Position numbers and translations under genes: made by a program. From positions 1 through 64,000 of the forward strand of contig JAEVYS010000071.1 of NCBI GenBank assembly GCA_023392635.1: a DNA stretch of 64,000 bases. The letters run 5' to 3'. Of this stretch, positions 29,519 to 37,393 are shown in pieces. The notes under the pieces are model-generated. The model saw only the letters and a program-made list of their open reading frames with translations, was not told where the DNA came from and made no database searches. Each line of letters starts with the position of its first letter. The stretch's first letter is position 1. The DNA is from Actinomycetes bacterium. Lineage in GTDB: Bacteria > Actinomycetota > Actinomycetes > Propionibacteriales > Propionibacteriaceae.

Positions 29519-31030
29519 TCAGGACGCGGCGCCGCCATGCCTATGAGAACTCGGATGGCGGGACGAGTTGCCACCCGCGGAGCGAGCGTCGTTTACGGCG
29601 TTGTCCGCCATCTCGCGCCACTCCTCATTCCAAATGATGCGTACCCTCCCACCGGGCTGTACACCTCCACGCTGCCCCGGTTTGACCTCGACGCGGAGCA
29701 TGGCTTGGGCCAGGATCGTCCGGCGATCGTCGTCTGATGTGGTCGCCTCCCAGGCCTCCCGAAGAGAGCGGCCCGTGGGGACCCACTCCTTGCCCGGGTT
29801 CGCGTTCTCGGCCTCAATCGATGCCTCCGCGTCCCGGAGGTCGTCCAACGTCTGGTAGAGCACCTGTCGCTCCGCCCGGTCCTTGGCCCGCTCCAGTGCG
29901 GCAACCGTGCGCCGGATGCTTGACCGAATGGCAGCGAGCCGGTCCAGGTCACGCCCGGGCGTAATTCTCTCCTCCATCTCGGGGATCTCGCCGAACTCGT
30001 CGAGGAGCGCAGACACGACGAAGTCTTCCAAGAGCACCGCGGAGATCGTGACGGTGCGGGCGCCGCTTGTTCCCGGGCGATTCGCGTAGCGTCGCTCCTT
30101 GCCCTCGGCGGCCCAACGGTAGAGCCTGAGACCTTGCGTATCGACGGCCAGACCGTAGAGCAGTGGTCGTGGGCCGTGGTCACTGCGGCCTGCCCGCTTG
30201 TGCTGTGCCTTGCGGGCAGCCAGTGCGGCTTGGATTGCGTTCCAGCGATCGAGGGGGATGAGAGCGCCTTCCGGGTCCACGAAGGGCTCGCCGTCGGCGT
30301 TGTGAACGACGCCGCCACGGTGAGGAAGCATCCCGGCTAGCGCAGGGTTAGTGAGGAGAAACTGAACAGTTCGCGGGTGCCACGTCGGAGAGCCGTACGG
30401 CGTCGGAATGCCCTCGTTCGTCCAACGCCGAGCAATGGTCGTGTACCCAGCCCCGGCGTAGACGTCCTCCAGGGCCTGGCGCACTATGGACGCCTTCTTC
30501 GGATCCGGCTCCAGACGCCCTGGGTCGTCAGCTCGCCGGCGAAGCCCAAATGGAGGAGCTCCGCCGATGGCACGCCGCCCAGAGGCGCGCTTGAACTCAT
30601 TCGTTGCGACGATCCGCTCAGAAACGCGGCGACGCTCGAACGAGGCGGCGGCTAGCATGACAGACGCCGAAAGTTCACCGCTTGCAGTGCCGAGGTCTAG
30701 AGGCTGAGACGCTCCTAGGAATGGCACGCCGACAGCTTCGCACTTGTCCAGCACCTGCCAGAGGACGAGGCCGCCTCGGTCACGCGTGAGGCGGTCGAGC
30801 GTGTCGACGTACGCGGCGACCACTTCACCGCTGGCGATATCTGCGATGAAGGCGTCCAGACCGGTCCGAGTTCGGCGGGAGCCGGAAACGCCGTCGTCGG
30901 TGTGGGTTACAAGCGGAAGTCCGGGATAAGCGCGGGCGGCAGCGCTCCGGACGTTCGCGACTTGCTTCTCCAGCGAGGTCGACCGGTCGTCGGTGCGGCT
31001 TATTCGGGCGTAGACGGCTACGTGCTTCAC
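29519..31030 (-). CDS. Island B large serine recombinase
   Basis: 503 residues from a GTG at 31028-31030 with SD AAGG 8 nt upstream. Residues 1-150 are the resolvase domain (HVAVYARISRTDDRSTSLEK, catalytic Ser11; DTLDRLTRDRGGLVLWQVLD). Residues ~160-275 are the recombinase domain (RAIGGAPPFGLRRRADDPGR; LTNPALAGMLPHRGG). Residues ~385-430 are the coiled coil (LAAIRSSIRRTVAALERAKD). The region where a zinc ribbon is expected (YGLAVDTQGLRLYRWAAEGK) has no cysteines, an unusual feature. The gene starts right after the truncated tadA 5' end in the same direction, so it may be read from the tad promoter. Confidence 0.9.
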   Translation of the reverse strand: MKHVAVYARISRTDDRSTSLEKQVANVRSAAARAYPGLPLVTHTDDGVSGSRRTRTGLDAFIADIASGEVVAAYVDTLDRLTRDRGGLVLWQVLDKCEAVGVPFLGASQPLDLGTASGELSASVMLAAASFERRRVSERIVATNEFKRASGRRAIGGAPPFGLRRRADDPGRLEPDPKKASIVRQALEDVYAGAGYTTIARRWTNEGIPTPYGSPTWHPRTVQFLLTNPALAGMLPHRGGVVHNADGEPFVDPEGALIPLDRWNAIQAALAARKAQHKRAGRSDHGPRPLLYGLAVDTQGLRLYRWAAEGKERRYANRPGTSGARTVTISAVLLEDFVVSALLDEFGEIPEMEERITPGRDLDRLAAIRSSIRRTVAALERAKDRAERQVLYQTLDDLRDAEASIEAENANPGKEWVPTGRSLREAWEATTSDDDRRTILAQAMLRVEVKPGQRGGVQPGGRVRIIWNEEWREMADNAVNDARSAGGNSSRHPSSHRHGGAAS

Positions 31031-31040
31031 GGCGAGAACC

Positions 31041-31454
31041 TTAACGCATCTCCTGCCCGTGGATCTCCACGTTCTCCGCATCGGGGATCTCGAACAGCGG
31101 CTGGAGCCGGCCGAACCCGAAAATGGCGTTCTCCACCGCCTGCGCGTAGGCCTGCTCGACCGGGATCGGCCACAGCGCCTCGCCGCTGGTGCTCAGTGCG
31201 TCGACGTGGTCGCGGACGACCGTCCGGACGATCGAACGGCCGAGCAGGCGTCGATCGGTCTCCGTGAGCGGCCCGGGATGGGCCGCGATCGCCTCGGTGA
31301 TGCGCTCGGACGCGCGCCGGCGCAGCGTGACCACCAGCTGCCAGTCCACTGCCGGCTCGTCGGGACGGGCCTCGATCAGCCGCTCCCTGCGATGGGTGGT
31401 CTCGAATCCGAGCTCTCCGGACAGCAGGTCGACCTCGGCCAGACGCTTCATCAT
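31041..31454 (-). pseudogene. tadA: tadA 5' fragment (codons 1-132)
   Basis: Starts MMKRLAEVDLLSGELGFETT, continues through the TadA/CpaF N-terminal domain (RRLLGRSIVRTVVRDHVDAL; AIFGFGRLQPLFEIPDAENV) and is cut in VEIHG at the CCGTG core. The last residues QEMR and the stop come from island B. Joining to 21870 restores VEIHG-CDSVVVQF. The fragment lacks the whole ATPase domain. Confidence 0.85.
31057..31061. other. attR core of island B
   Basis: CCGTG, matching 21871-21875. Right of it is tadA (complement reads GTGGAGATC), left is the attP arm AACCTTAACGCATCTCCTGC, the mirror of the arm at the other end. Confidence 0.75.
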
Positions 31455-31612
31455 GGCGGCCGCACCCCCTCACGCCGGGGGCGGCTGCACCGGGGTGGTG
31501 ACGCAACGACCTACCGACGATTCCGGGAAGCGTAGGCGAGCGCGCCCCGCCTGCCCAGAGCCCTGGAGCAAGTTGTGGATAACCCCGGCAGGTTCGTACA
31601 CCCCGCAGAGGC

Positions 31613-31643
31613 TTGACGGACTGTACCTACAGGTATGTACAGT
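31613..31643 (+). promoter_or_regulatory. tetR-gap promoter and probable TetR operator
   Basis: TTGACG at 31613-31618 resembles a -35 box and TATGTA at 31634 a -10 box (short 15-nt spacing). Overlapping them, 31621-31642 is an imperfect palindrome with ends CTGTAC and GTACAG. A dyad on the -10 directly before the TetR gene suggests autorepression; inference. Confidence 0.5.
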
Positions 31644-31649
31644 GGTCCC

Positions 31650-32234
31650 ATGGACTCCCGCGAGCGACTCGTCCTCACGATGAGCGAACTGATGTGGGAG
31701 CGCGGGTACGCCGCGACCAGCCCCCGCGAGGTCCGCGAGCGCTCCGGCGTCGGCCAGGGCAGCATGTACCACCACTTCGCCAGCAAGCGCGACCTCGCCC
31801 TGGCGGCGCTGCAACGCAACTGCGCCGACCTGCTGCCCGCAACCGAGGACATCCTCACCGCCCCCGGCGACCCGCTCGAGAAGCTGACCGCCTACCTCAC
31901 CCGGCCGCTGCCGGCACTGAAGGGCTGCAAGGTCGGCCGGATGACCCAGGATCCCCTGGTCGCCGCCGATCCCGGCCTGCTCGCGCCGGTCGGCGCGGCC
32001 TTCGCCGGCGTGCACCGGGCGTTGACCGCGGTCATCGCAGACGCGATCGCACTGGGGGAGCTCAGCGCAGACCTCGACCCCGAGCGGACGGCGCGGCTGC
32101 TGTCGGCGTCCATCCAGGGCGGCTACGTGCTCTCCATCGCCGCGCAGGACCCGCGTCCGTTCGAGGACGCCCGCGCCGGCGCGCTCGACCTCCTCCGCGC
32201 CGCCGCCCCACCCACGAACCAGGCCGAGGCGTGA
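31650..32234 (+). CDS. TetR/AcrR family transcriptional regulator
   Basis: 194 residues from MDSRERLVLTMSELMWERGY. The N-terminal helix-turn-helix is clear (SPREVRERSGVGQGSMYHHF, ASKRDLALAAL); the C-terminal ligand-binding domain is helical with GCKVGRMTQDPLVAADPGLL, as in regulators of the YxaF/LmrA type. The start is set after the operator dyad; an ATG at 31635 would lie inside it. It is followed 27 nt later by gap, so the two may be co-transcribed. Ligand unknown. Confidence 0.8.
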   Translation: MDSRERLVLTMSELMWERGYAATSPREVRERSGVGQGSMYHHFASKRDLALAALQRNCADLLPATEDILTAPGDPLEKLTAYLTRPLPALKGCKVGRMTQDPLVAADPGLLAPVGAAFAGVHRALTAVIADAIALGELSADLDPERTARLLSASIQGGYVLSIAAQDPRPFEDARAGALDLLRAAAPPTNQAEA

Positions 32235-32261
32235 GCCGCAGCCACGAAGAGAGGAACTGAC

Positions 32262-33266
32262 ATGACTGTCCGCATCGGGATCAACGGCTTCGGCCGCATC
32301 GGACGCAGCTACCTGCGCGCGGCCCTCGCCAACTCCGCCGACGTGGAGGTGGTGGCCGTCAACGACCTGACCGACGCCGCCACCCTCGCCACCCTGCTGG
32401 AGTGGGACTCCATCTCCGGCCACCTCGACGGCGTCGGCGTCGATGGCGACGTGATCACGATCGGCACCCGCGGCATCACGGTGCTGTCGCAGCGCGACCC
32501 GGCCGCCATCGCGTGGGGCGACCTGGGTGCGGACGTCGTCATCGAGTCCACCGGCTTCTTCACCGACGCCGACTCGGCTCGCGCCCACCTCAAGGGCGGC
32601 GCACGGAAGGTGATCGTCTCGGCGCCGGCGAAGGGCGACGTGCCGACCTTCGTGCTCGGGGTGAACGACGACCGGCTCGACCCGTCGTCGTCGGACGTGT
32701 TCTCCAACGGCTCGTGCACGACGAACTCGCTGGCCCCGCTCGCCAAGGTGCTCAACGACACGTTCGGCATCGACAGCGGCCTGATGACCACCATCCACGC
32801 CTACACCGGTGACCAGCGGCTGCACGACGCCCCGCACTCCGATCTCCGCCGGGCCCGGGCGGCCGCGATGTCGACGATCCCGACCTCCTCGGGCGCGGCG
32901 AAGGCGATCGGCGTGGTGATCCCGGAGCTCGCGGGACGCCTCACCGGCTTCGCGCTCCGCGTCCCGGTGCCGGTCGGCTCCATCACCGACCTCACGGTCG
33001 TCCTGAAGAAGACGGCGACGAAGGCCGAGGTGAACGCCGCATTCGCCGAGGCCGCTGCGTCGGCGCCGCTGAAGGGCTACCTGCAGTACTCGGAGGCGCC
33101 ACTGGTGTCGGTGGACATCGTCGGCAACCCGCACTCCTCGATCTTCGACGCGCCGCTCACCGAGGCGATCGGAAACCAGGTCAAGGTGCTCGGCTGGTAC
33201 GACAACGAGTGGGGCTTCTCCAACCGGCTCGTCGAGTTCTCCGAGCGCATCGGCTCCGCTCTCTGA
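32262..33266 (+). CDS. gap: Type I glyceraldehyde-3-phosphate dehydrogenase
   Basis: 334 residues, full length. RIGINGFGRIGRSYLRA binds NAD; SNGSCTTNSLAPLAKVLND holds the catalytic Cys (SCTTN motif; the first Ala/Ser residues are slightly diverged); WYDNEWGFSNRLVEF is the conserved C-terminal signature. It converts glyceraldehyde-3-phosphate to 1,3-bisphosphoglycerate in glycolysis. Placement after a TetR gene and inside the former tad cluster is unusual; it may be a second GAPDH rather than the housekeeping copy, which normally sits with pgk and tpiA. Confidence 0.9.
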   Translation: MTVRIGINGFGRIGRSYLRAALANSADVEVVAVNDLTDAATLATLLEWDSISGHLDGVGVDGDVITIGTRGITVLSQRDPAAIAWGDLGADVVIESTGFFTDADSARAHLKGGARKVIVSAPAKGDVPTFVLGVNDDRLDPSSSDVFSNGSCTTNSLAPLAKVLNDTFGIDSGLMTTIHAYTGDQRLHDAPHSDLRRARAAAMSTIPTSSGAAKAIGVVIPELAGRLTGFALRVPVPVGSITDLTVVLKKTATKAEVNAAFAEAAASAPLKGYLQYSEAPLVSVDIVGNPHSSIFDAPLTEAIGNQVKVLGWYDNEWGFSNRLVEFSERIGSAL

Positions 33267-33278
33267 ACGCTGGGCTGT

Positions 33279-33310
33279 GGGATCGTGCACCGTGTTCGGT
33301 GGACGATCCC
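33279..33310. terminator. Bidirectional terminator between gap and mutY
   Basis: Stem GGGATCGTGCACCG / CGGTGGACGATCCC, 14 bp with one mismatch and a TGTT loop, between convergent genes. No T tract. Confidence 0.6.
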
Positions 33311-33314
33311 GCGG

Positions 33315-34181
33315 TCAGTGGGGCAATCGCAGCTGCTCCCCGTGCGACTCGACCAGCCCGTCGGCCAGCAGCGAGGCGATCGCCCGCTCACGCTGGGCCG
33401 CATCGGGCCAGTCGGCGATCAGCTCCGAGGAGGCGAGGGGCCCGGGAGCGACGTCCCGCAGCCGCTTGAGCACCGCCCCGCGGGCCTGCCGGTCGCTGCC
33501 CTCGTAGCGGGCCTGGCGTCGCCGGGTGTCGCCGGTGTCGGGACAGCCGCCGGTGCGCCACGCACAGCGGTCGTTGAGCGGGCAGGCGTCGCAGCGGGGC
33601 AGGCGGGCCGTGCACACCGTGGCGCCGAGTTCCATCGCTGCGGCATTCACGATGGCCGCGTGCTCACGCTCCTCGGGCAGCACCGACGCCATCAGGACCA
33701 GGTCCCGGTGTGACGGCGGCCCGGGCTGGCTGCGCCCCTGCACCGCGCGGGCGAGGACCCGACGGGTGTTGGTGTCCACGACCGGGTGCCGCTCGCCGTA
33801 GGCGAAGACGGCCACAGCACGCGCGGTGTAGTCGCCCACGCCAGCCAGCGCCAGCAGGTCCTCGACCTCGCGTGGCACCTCCCCGCCGTGGCGTTCGCAG
33901 ATCTCCACCGCTGCGCGGTGCAACCAGAGCGCACGTCGCGGATAGCCGAGATTCGCCCACTGCCGCAGGGCTTCCGCCGGCGGCTCCGCCGCCAGGTCGG
34001 ACGGCGTCGGCCACCGCGCCAGCCACGCCTCGAGCGGAGGGATCACCCTGCTCACCGGGGTCTGCTGGAGCATGAACTCGCTGACCAGCACGCCCCAGGC
34101 GCCGAAGCCGGGGCGCCGCCAGGGCAGGTCCCGGGCGACCTGCCGGTACCAGGCGACCAGTGGCGAGGCGAGGTCCGGCAC
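33315..34181 (-). CDS. mutY: A/G-specific adenine glycosylase
   Basis: 288 residues from GTG. FMLQQTPVSRVIPP carries the catalytic Glu just before it; LAGVGDYTARAVAVFAYGER is the helix-hairpin-helix; PVVDTNTRRVLAR has the catalytic Asp; CTARLPRCDACPLNDRC is the C-x6-C-x2-C-x5-C [4Fe-4S] loop. It removes adenine mispaired with 8-oxoguanine. Shorter than E. coli MutY: the C-terminal MutT-like domain is reduced to a winged-helix-like tail, common in Actinobacteria. Confidence 0.9.
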   Translation of the reverse strand: MPDLASPLVAWYRQVARDLPWRRPGFGAWGVLVSEFMLQQTPVSRVIPPLEAWLARWPTPSDLAAEPPAEALRQWANLGYPRRALWLHRAAVEICERHGGEVPREVEDLLALAGVGDYTARAVAVFAYGERHPVVDTNTRRVLARAVQGRSQPGPPSHRDLVLMASVLPEEREHAAIVNAAAMELGATVCTARLPRCDACPLNDRCAWRTGGCPDTGDTRRRQARYEGSDRQARGAVLKRLRDVAPGPLASSELIADWPDAAQRERAIASLLADGLVESHGEQLRLPH

Positions 34182-34241
34182 GCGCCCAGCCTAGGAGCCA
34201 CCACCATCGGCCGGAACCGCCGTCACGGCGCTGCGGGCGGG

Positions 34242-35012
34242 TCAGGTCGCCCGGCGGTCGGGCGTACCGATCAGCCGGCGCCGCCCGGACACCCTCCCGG
34301 CGAGCGCGGCGCCCAGGGCGCGGACGTCGGCGACGTACGCGCCGGCCATCACCCGCCGGGGCGCCGGCTCGCCGGCGGCGAACACCGCAGCCACGGCCGG
34401 TTGCCAGGCGACCTTGCCCCAGACCGGAACCCCGAACTGGTGTGCGATCTCCCCCGAGCCGTAAGGCCTCCCCGGGCCCACGACAACCAGCCCGACCCGC
34501 TCCTCCCCCGCCCCGGCGACGACGAGCGGCAGGTAGAGGCGCAGCGCGGCGAGGTCGACCAGGCGGCTCCCGGTCACGACGGCCACCGCGCTGCACGCCG
34601 CGACCAGGCCGGGCGGCAGCCCTTCGGGAGTCACCCGTCCGGCGTCCACCAGGACGGTGCGCCCGGCCGCCTCGAGGGCGTTCCCGAACTCGGGCCACAC
34701 CGGCGAGAACAGGTCGACCATGCCGGGGTGGGAGAAGCCGGGCACGAAGTCGTGGCCCTCGGCGCCGAGCGGCACGGACAGGTCGTCCAGGCACTCCGCC
34801 AGCGCCCGCCGCTCACGATGCGCCTGGAGCACGCCCCCCAGCCCGCGTCCGCCCGGATCGACGCCCTGCAGGTACCCGGCGAGCACGGACTAGTCGGGCT
34901 CGCGGTTGGCGTCGACCAGCAGCACCGGCCCGGGCCAGGTCACGGCGAGGGCGACCGAGAGGCTCGTGACACCCGGCGAGTGGCCGGCACCCGCCAGCAG
35001 GACGACGCTCAC
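34242..35012 (-). pseudogene. CpaE-like (MinD/ParA-type) tad gene with an amber codon
   Basis: Starts GTG at 35010-35012, overlapping the cpaB stop. VVLLAGAGHSPGVTSLSVAL then VTWPGPVLLVDANREPD is followed by TAG (34890-34892, codon 41) and then, in the same frame, SVLAGYLQGVDPGGRGLGGV to the end. The sequence either side is continuous MinD-like protein (ACSAVAVVTGSRLVDLAALR; RVGLVVVGPGRPYGSGEIAH). The P-loop lysine is absent, as in other actinobacterial CpaE-like proteins. It would act in localising the Tad machine. A sequencing error could mimic the stop. Confidence 0.75.
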
Positions 35013-35620
35013 CGACGGCTCCCGGCGAGCCGCACCAGCACGAGTTCATCGCCGGCGGCCAGCCGCGCCACCCGCTCCGCCTCGCTCGCCGCGACGCTCA
35101 CGTCGACGATCGACGCGCCGTCGGGCAGCACGGACGCTGCGGTCGCGATCCGGCCGGCGATGCTGGCCCCGACCGGCGGCTCCCCGCCTTCGCGTCCCAC
35201 CGGCACCAACAGCACCTCCGTTCCCGGCGGCATCGGAGCGGAGGGCAGCCGGCCGGCAGCCAGGCGGAGCCCGAGCCGCACACTGCCCGCCTCGACCACC
35301 GCCGCACCGAAGGCGCGCGGGCTGAGCAGCGACCCCTCGGGGAGGTCGTAGAGCGCTGCCTGCCCCACCACCTCCTCGAGGTGGTCGGACGCCACGACCT
35401 CCACACCGGAGGCGGGCACGGCCGAGGTCACACCGAGGTCGGCGGCGGTGATCACCTGGTCGCGATACACCGTCCGCTTCACCGTGATCACCGACTGGGC
35501 GTTGCTGAGGTTGCTGTACAGCAGGGCGGCGCCGAGCCCGCCCAGGCACACGGCGAGCACACCGACCGCCATCCAGCGCAGGTTCCTGCGCGCCCTCAGC
35601 TGGCCCGTCACCTCGGCCAT
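35009..35620 (-). CDS. cpaB: CpaB-like SAF-domain protein of the tad locus
   Basis: 203 residues from MAEVTGQLRARRNLRWMAVG. One N-terminal transmembrane helix, then a SAF domain (TVYRDQVITAADLGVTSAVP; ALYDLPEGSLLSPRAFGAAV) and a beta-rich tail. RcpC/CpaB proteins interact with the secretin or wall and help pilus export. It is the promoter-proximal tad gene here; the operon continues into the cpaE-like gene. Confidence 0.8.
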   Translation of the reverse strand: MAEVTGQLRARRNLRWMAVGVLAVCLGGLGAALLYSNLSNAQSVITVKRTVYRDQVITAADLGVTSAVPASGVEVVASDHLEEVVGQAALYDLPEGSLLSPRAFGAAVVEAGSVRLGLRLAAGRLPSAPMPPGTEVLLVPVGREGGEPPVGASIAGRIATAASVLPDGASIVDVSVAASEAERVARLAAGDELVLVRLAGSRR

Positions 35621-35782
35621 GGCCGCTCCCTCGTGCCGGGCGGCTGGACCGGGGGTGGAGCAGCGGCTCACCGGCGATTCGGTGATCGTAGGGGACGGGC
35701 TCCGCGTTCGGGGAGGGGTCGGCGAAGATCTGTGGACGGAGCGGGGGCGAAGGCCGGCGCTCACCGGGATAGGTTTGGGCAC

Positions 35783-36328
35783 GTGAACGTCGATGCCCTG
35801 GCGGCCAGGTACCGGAGCCTGGTGGTCACCGCCTGCGAATGGCGGGCGATGGGGCTCGCCGAGCCGGAGGCGATGGCCGACGAGGTGTTCGGCCGGCTCG
35901 ACCCGCGCAAGGACCACAGCCTCCGCGACCTGTACGCGTCCATCGGGAAGGTCGTGTTCGCCAGCTACCAGCGCTACGCGGGCGCCTCCAGCGTGCTCGA
36001 TCGCCTCCGCGGCGGCGCACTGATCGCTCCCCGTCCCAGGCGCAGCCCGTCCGATGACTTCCTGGCCGCCCTCAGCAACCTCCGCGAGCACGACCGCGAG
36101 CTGATCCAGCTGCGGTTCTGGGACGAGTTGAGCGATGAGGAGGCCGCGGAGGCCCTGGGCCTCACCCGCGACGCGGTTCGCGAGCGCCTCGCGAAGGCGG
36201 GCACCCGGTACCTGTCGAAGCTGGGCCGCAGCCATCCCGATCTCGCGATCAGCGACATCGAGGACACCATCCGGAGCATCAAGCCGGGCATCCACCGACG
36301 CTTCTTCGGCGGGTCGACGGGCCTGTGA
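35783..36328 (+). CDS. Sigma-70 family (ECF-like) RNA polymerase sigma factor
   Basis: 181 residues from GTG. The N-terminal part is a weak region-2-like helical domain (EWRAMGLAEPEAMADEVFGR); region 4 is clear: LREHDRELIQLRFWDELSDE then EAAEALGLTRDAVRERLAKA, a helix-turn-helix for the -35 box. Divergent from cpaB, so it may drive or have driven the tad operon; inference. No anti-sigma gene adjoins it. Confidence 0.7.
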   Translation: MNVDALAARYRSLVVTACEWRAMGLAEPEAMADEVFGRLDPRKDHSLRDLYASIGKVVFASYQRYAGASSVLDRLRGGALIAPRPRRSPSDDFLAALSNLREHDRELIQLRFWDELSDEEAAEALGLTRDAVRERLAKAGTRYLSKLGRSHPDLAISDIEDTIRSIKPGIHRRFFGGSTGL

Positions 36329-36344
36329 CGCTCGCCGGCGTCGC

Positions 36345-37262
36345 TCAGGTGGTGTGCAGCGCCAGGTAGAGCGTCGGCATCGCCACGATGCCCACGAGCA
36401 GGCTGACCGACGTCATGAACGCGGACAGCTCCACGTCCAGCCCCGCCTTGCCGGTGAAGCCGACGATCATGGCCGCGATCGGGGAGAAGACCACCATCAC
36501 CAGCACGAGGCGGGCCTCCGCCGGCAGTGGCAACAGCGTCCAGAACAGCACCGCCGCCACGGCGGCCGAGGCGTAGCGGATGGCCAGCATGCGGGCGGCC
36601 GCCCAGTACTTGCCCCGGTGCAGGCGCAGTTCGAGGCCGACGCCGATCATCAGCATGGCCAGGAACGGGTTCGCTGCGCCCACGGTCGACGTGAAGGTGA
36701 TGAGCGGGTCGGGGAGCCGCAGGTCGAAGAGCTTGAGCAGCAGCAGCGCCACGTAGGTGACCAGGACCGGCGTGCGCAGCAGGCGTCGGGCCACCTCACC
36801 GAAACGGTTCCGGCCGGGTTCTCCGGCCAGCCCCATTCCCCACGCGTATCCGACCCCGGCACCGGCCACCGCGCCGCCGATGTCGAACAGCGAGGAGTAG
36901 ATCATGGCCTGCGGGCCGACGAAGCCGGCCAGGTAGGGCGTGGCGAAGGCGCCGATGTTGTAGTTGCCGCCATGCAGCACGGCGAACGCCTGCTCGGCCC
37001 GGGAACGGCGCAGGTGGAACACGTAGGCCAGCGCCTGCTGCGCGACCCCCAGCCCCAGGCCCAGGGCGGTGAGTGCCAGCAGCGAGCGGTCCAGGGTGTA
37101 GCCGTTGAAGCTGGTGACCAGCGCGCACGGCAGGGTGACGTTCAGCACCAGCCTCGAGAACAGCAGGAAGTCGTGCCGGGTGACCCAGCCCAGGCGCTTG
37201 ATGCCGAGCCCGATCCCGACGATCGCGACCAGCGACAGTGCCCGGGCGGCGATCTCCAGCAT
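36345..37262 (-). CDS. AEC (auxin efflux carrier) family transporter
   Basis: 305 residues from MLEIAARALSLVAIVGIGLG, with about ten hydrophobic segments in two sets of five, typical of AEC carriers. LHGGNYNIGAFATPYLAGF and ANPFLAMLMIGVGLELRLHR are conserved-type stretches around the broken helices. Substrate is probably a small organic acid or amino acid; not determinable. Its stop lies 17 bp from the stop of the convergent sigma gene. Confidence 0.85.
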   Translation of the reverse strand: MLEIAARALSLVAIVGIGLGIKRLGWVTRHDFLLFSRLVLNVTLPCALVTSFNGYTLDRSLLALTALGLGLGVAQQALAYVFHLRRSRAEQAFAVLHGGNYNIGAFATPYLAGFVGPQAMIYSSLFDIGGAVAGAGVGYAWGMGLAGEPGRNRFGEVARRLLRTPVLVTYVALLLLKLFDLRLPDPLITFTSTVGAANPFLAMLMIGVGLELRLHRGKYWAAARMLAIRYASAAVAAVLFWTLLPLPAEARLVLVMVVFSPIAAMIVGFTGKAGLDVELSAFMTSVSLLVGIVAMPTLYLALHTT

Positions 37263-37393
37263 GGCTGGCAACCTACCCCGGCACCGCACGCTCCCCACCC
37301 GATGGGGTGCGGATGGACGGTTCGAGGCGCGGGCAACGGGTTTCAGCCTGCCGCCACCGGGAATAGCTTGACGTCGAGACAACCGGAGGTTCC

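Larger units (their letters stand above)
21871..31061. mobile_element. Island B: 9.2-kb serine-recombinase island in tadA
   Basis: Bounded by CCGTG cores inside tadA, with the recombinase at the right end starting 27 bp from attR and reading inward. Contents: a DUF3578/PD-(D/E)XK gene, a TIGR02391 gene, a three-gene operon of unknown function, a small Cys-rich protein gene, a 105-bp near-palindrome, a TIR gene and a DUF3800 gene. No phage structural or transfer genes. The reconstructed circular attP has dyad-symmetric arms. Confidence 0.85.

Noticed and set aside
31470..33290. 606-codon minus-strand open frame across tetR and gap
   Set aside because: Antisense to two well-supported genes; low-complexity Arg/Val/Gly composition.
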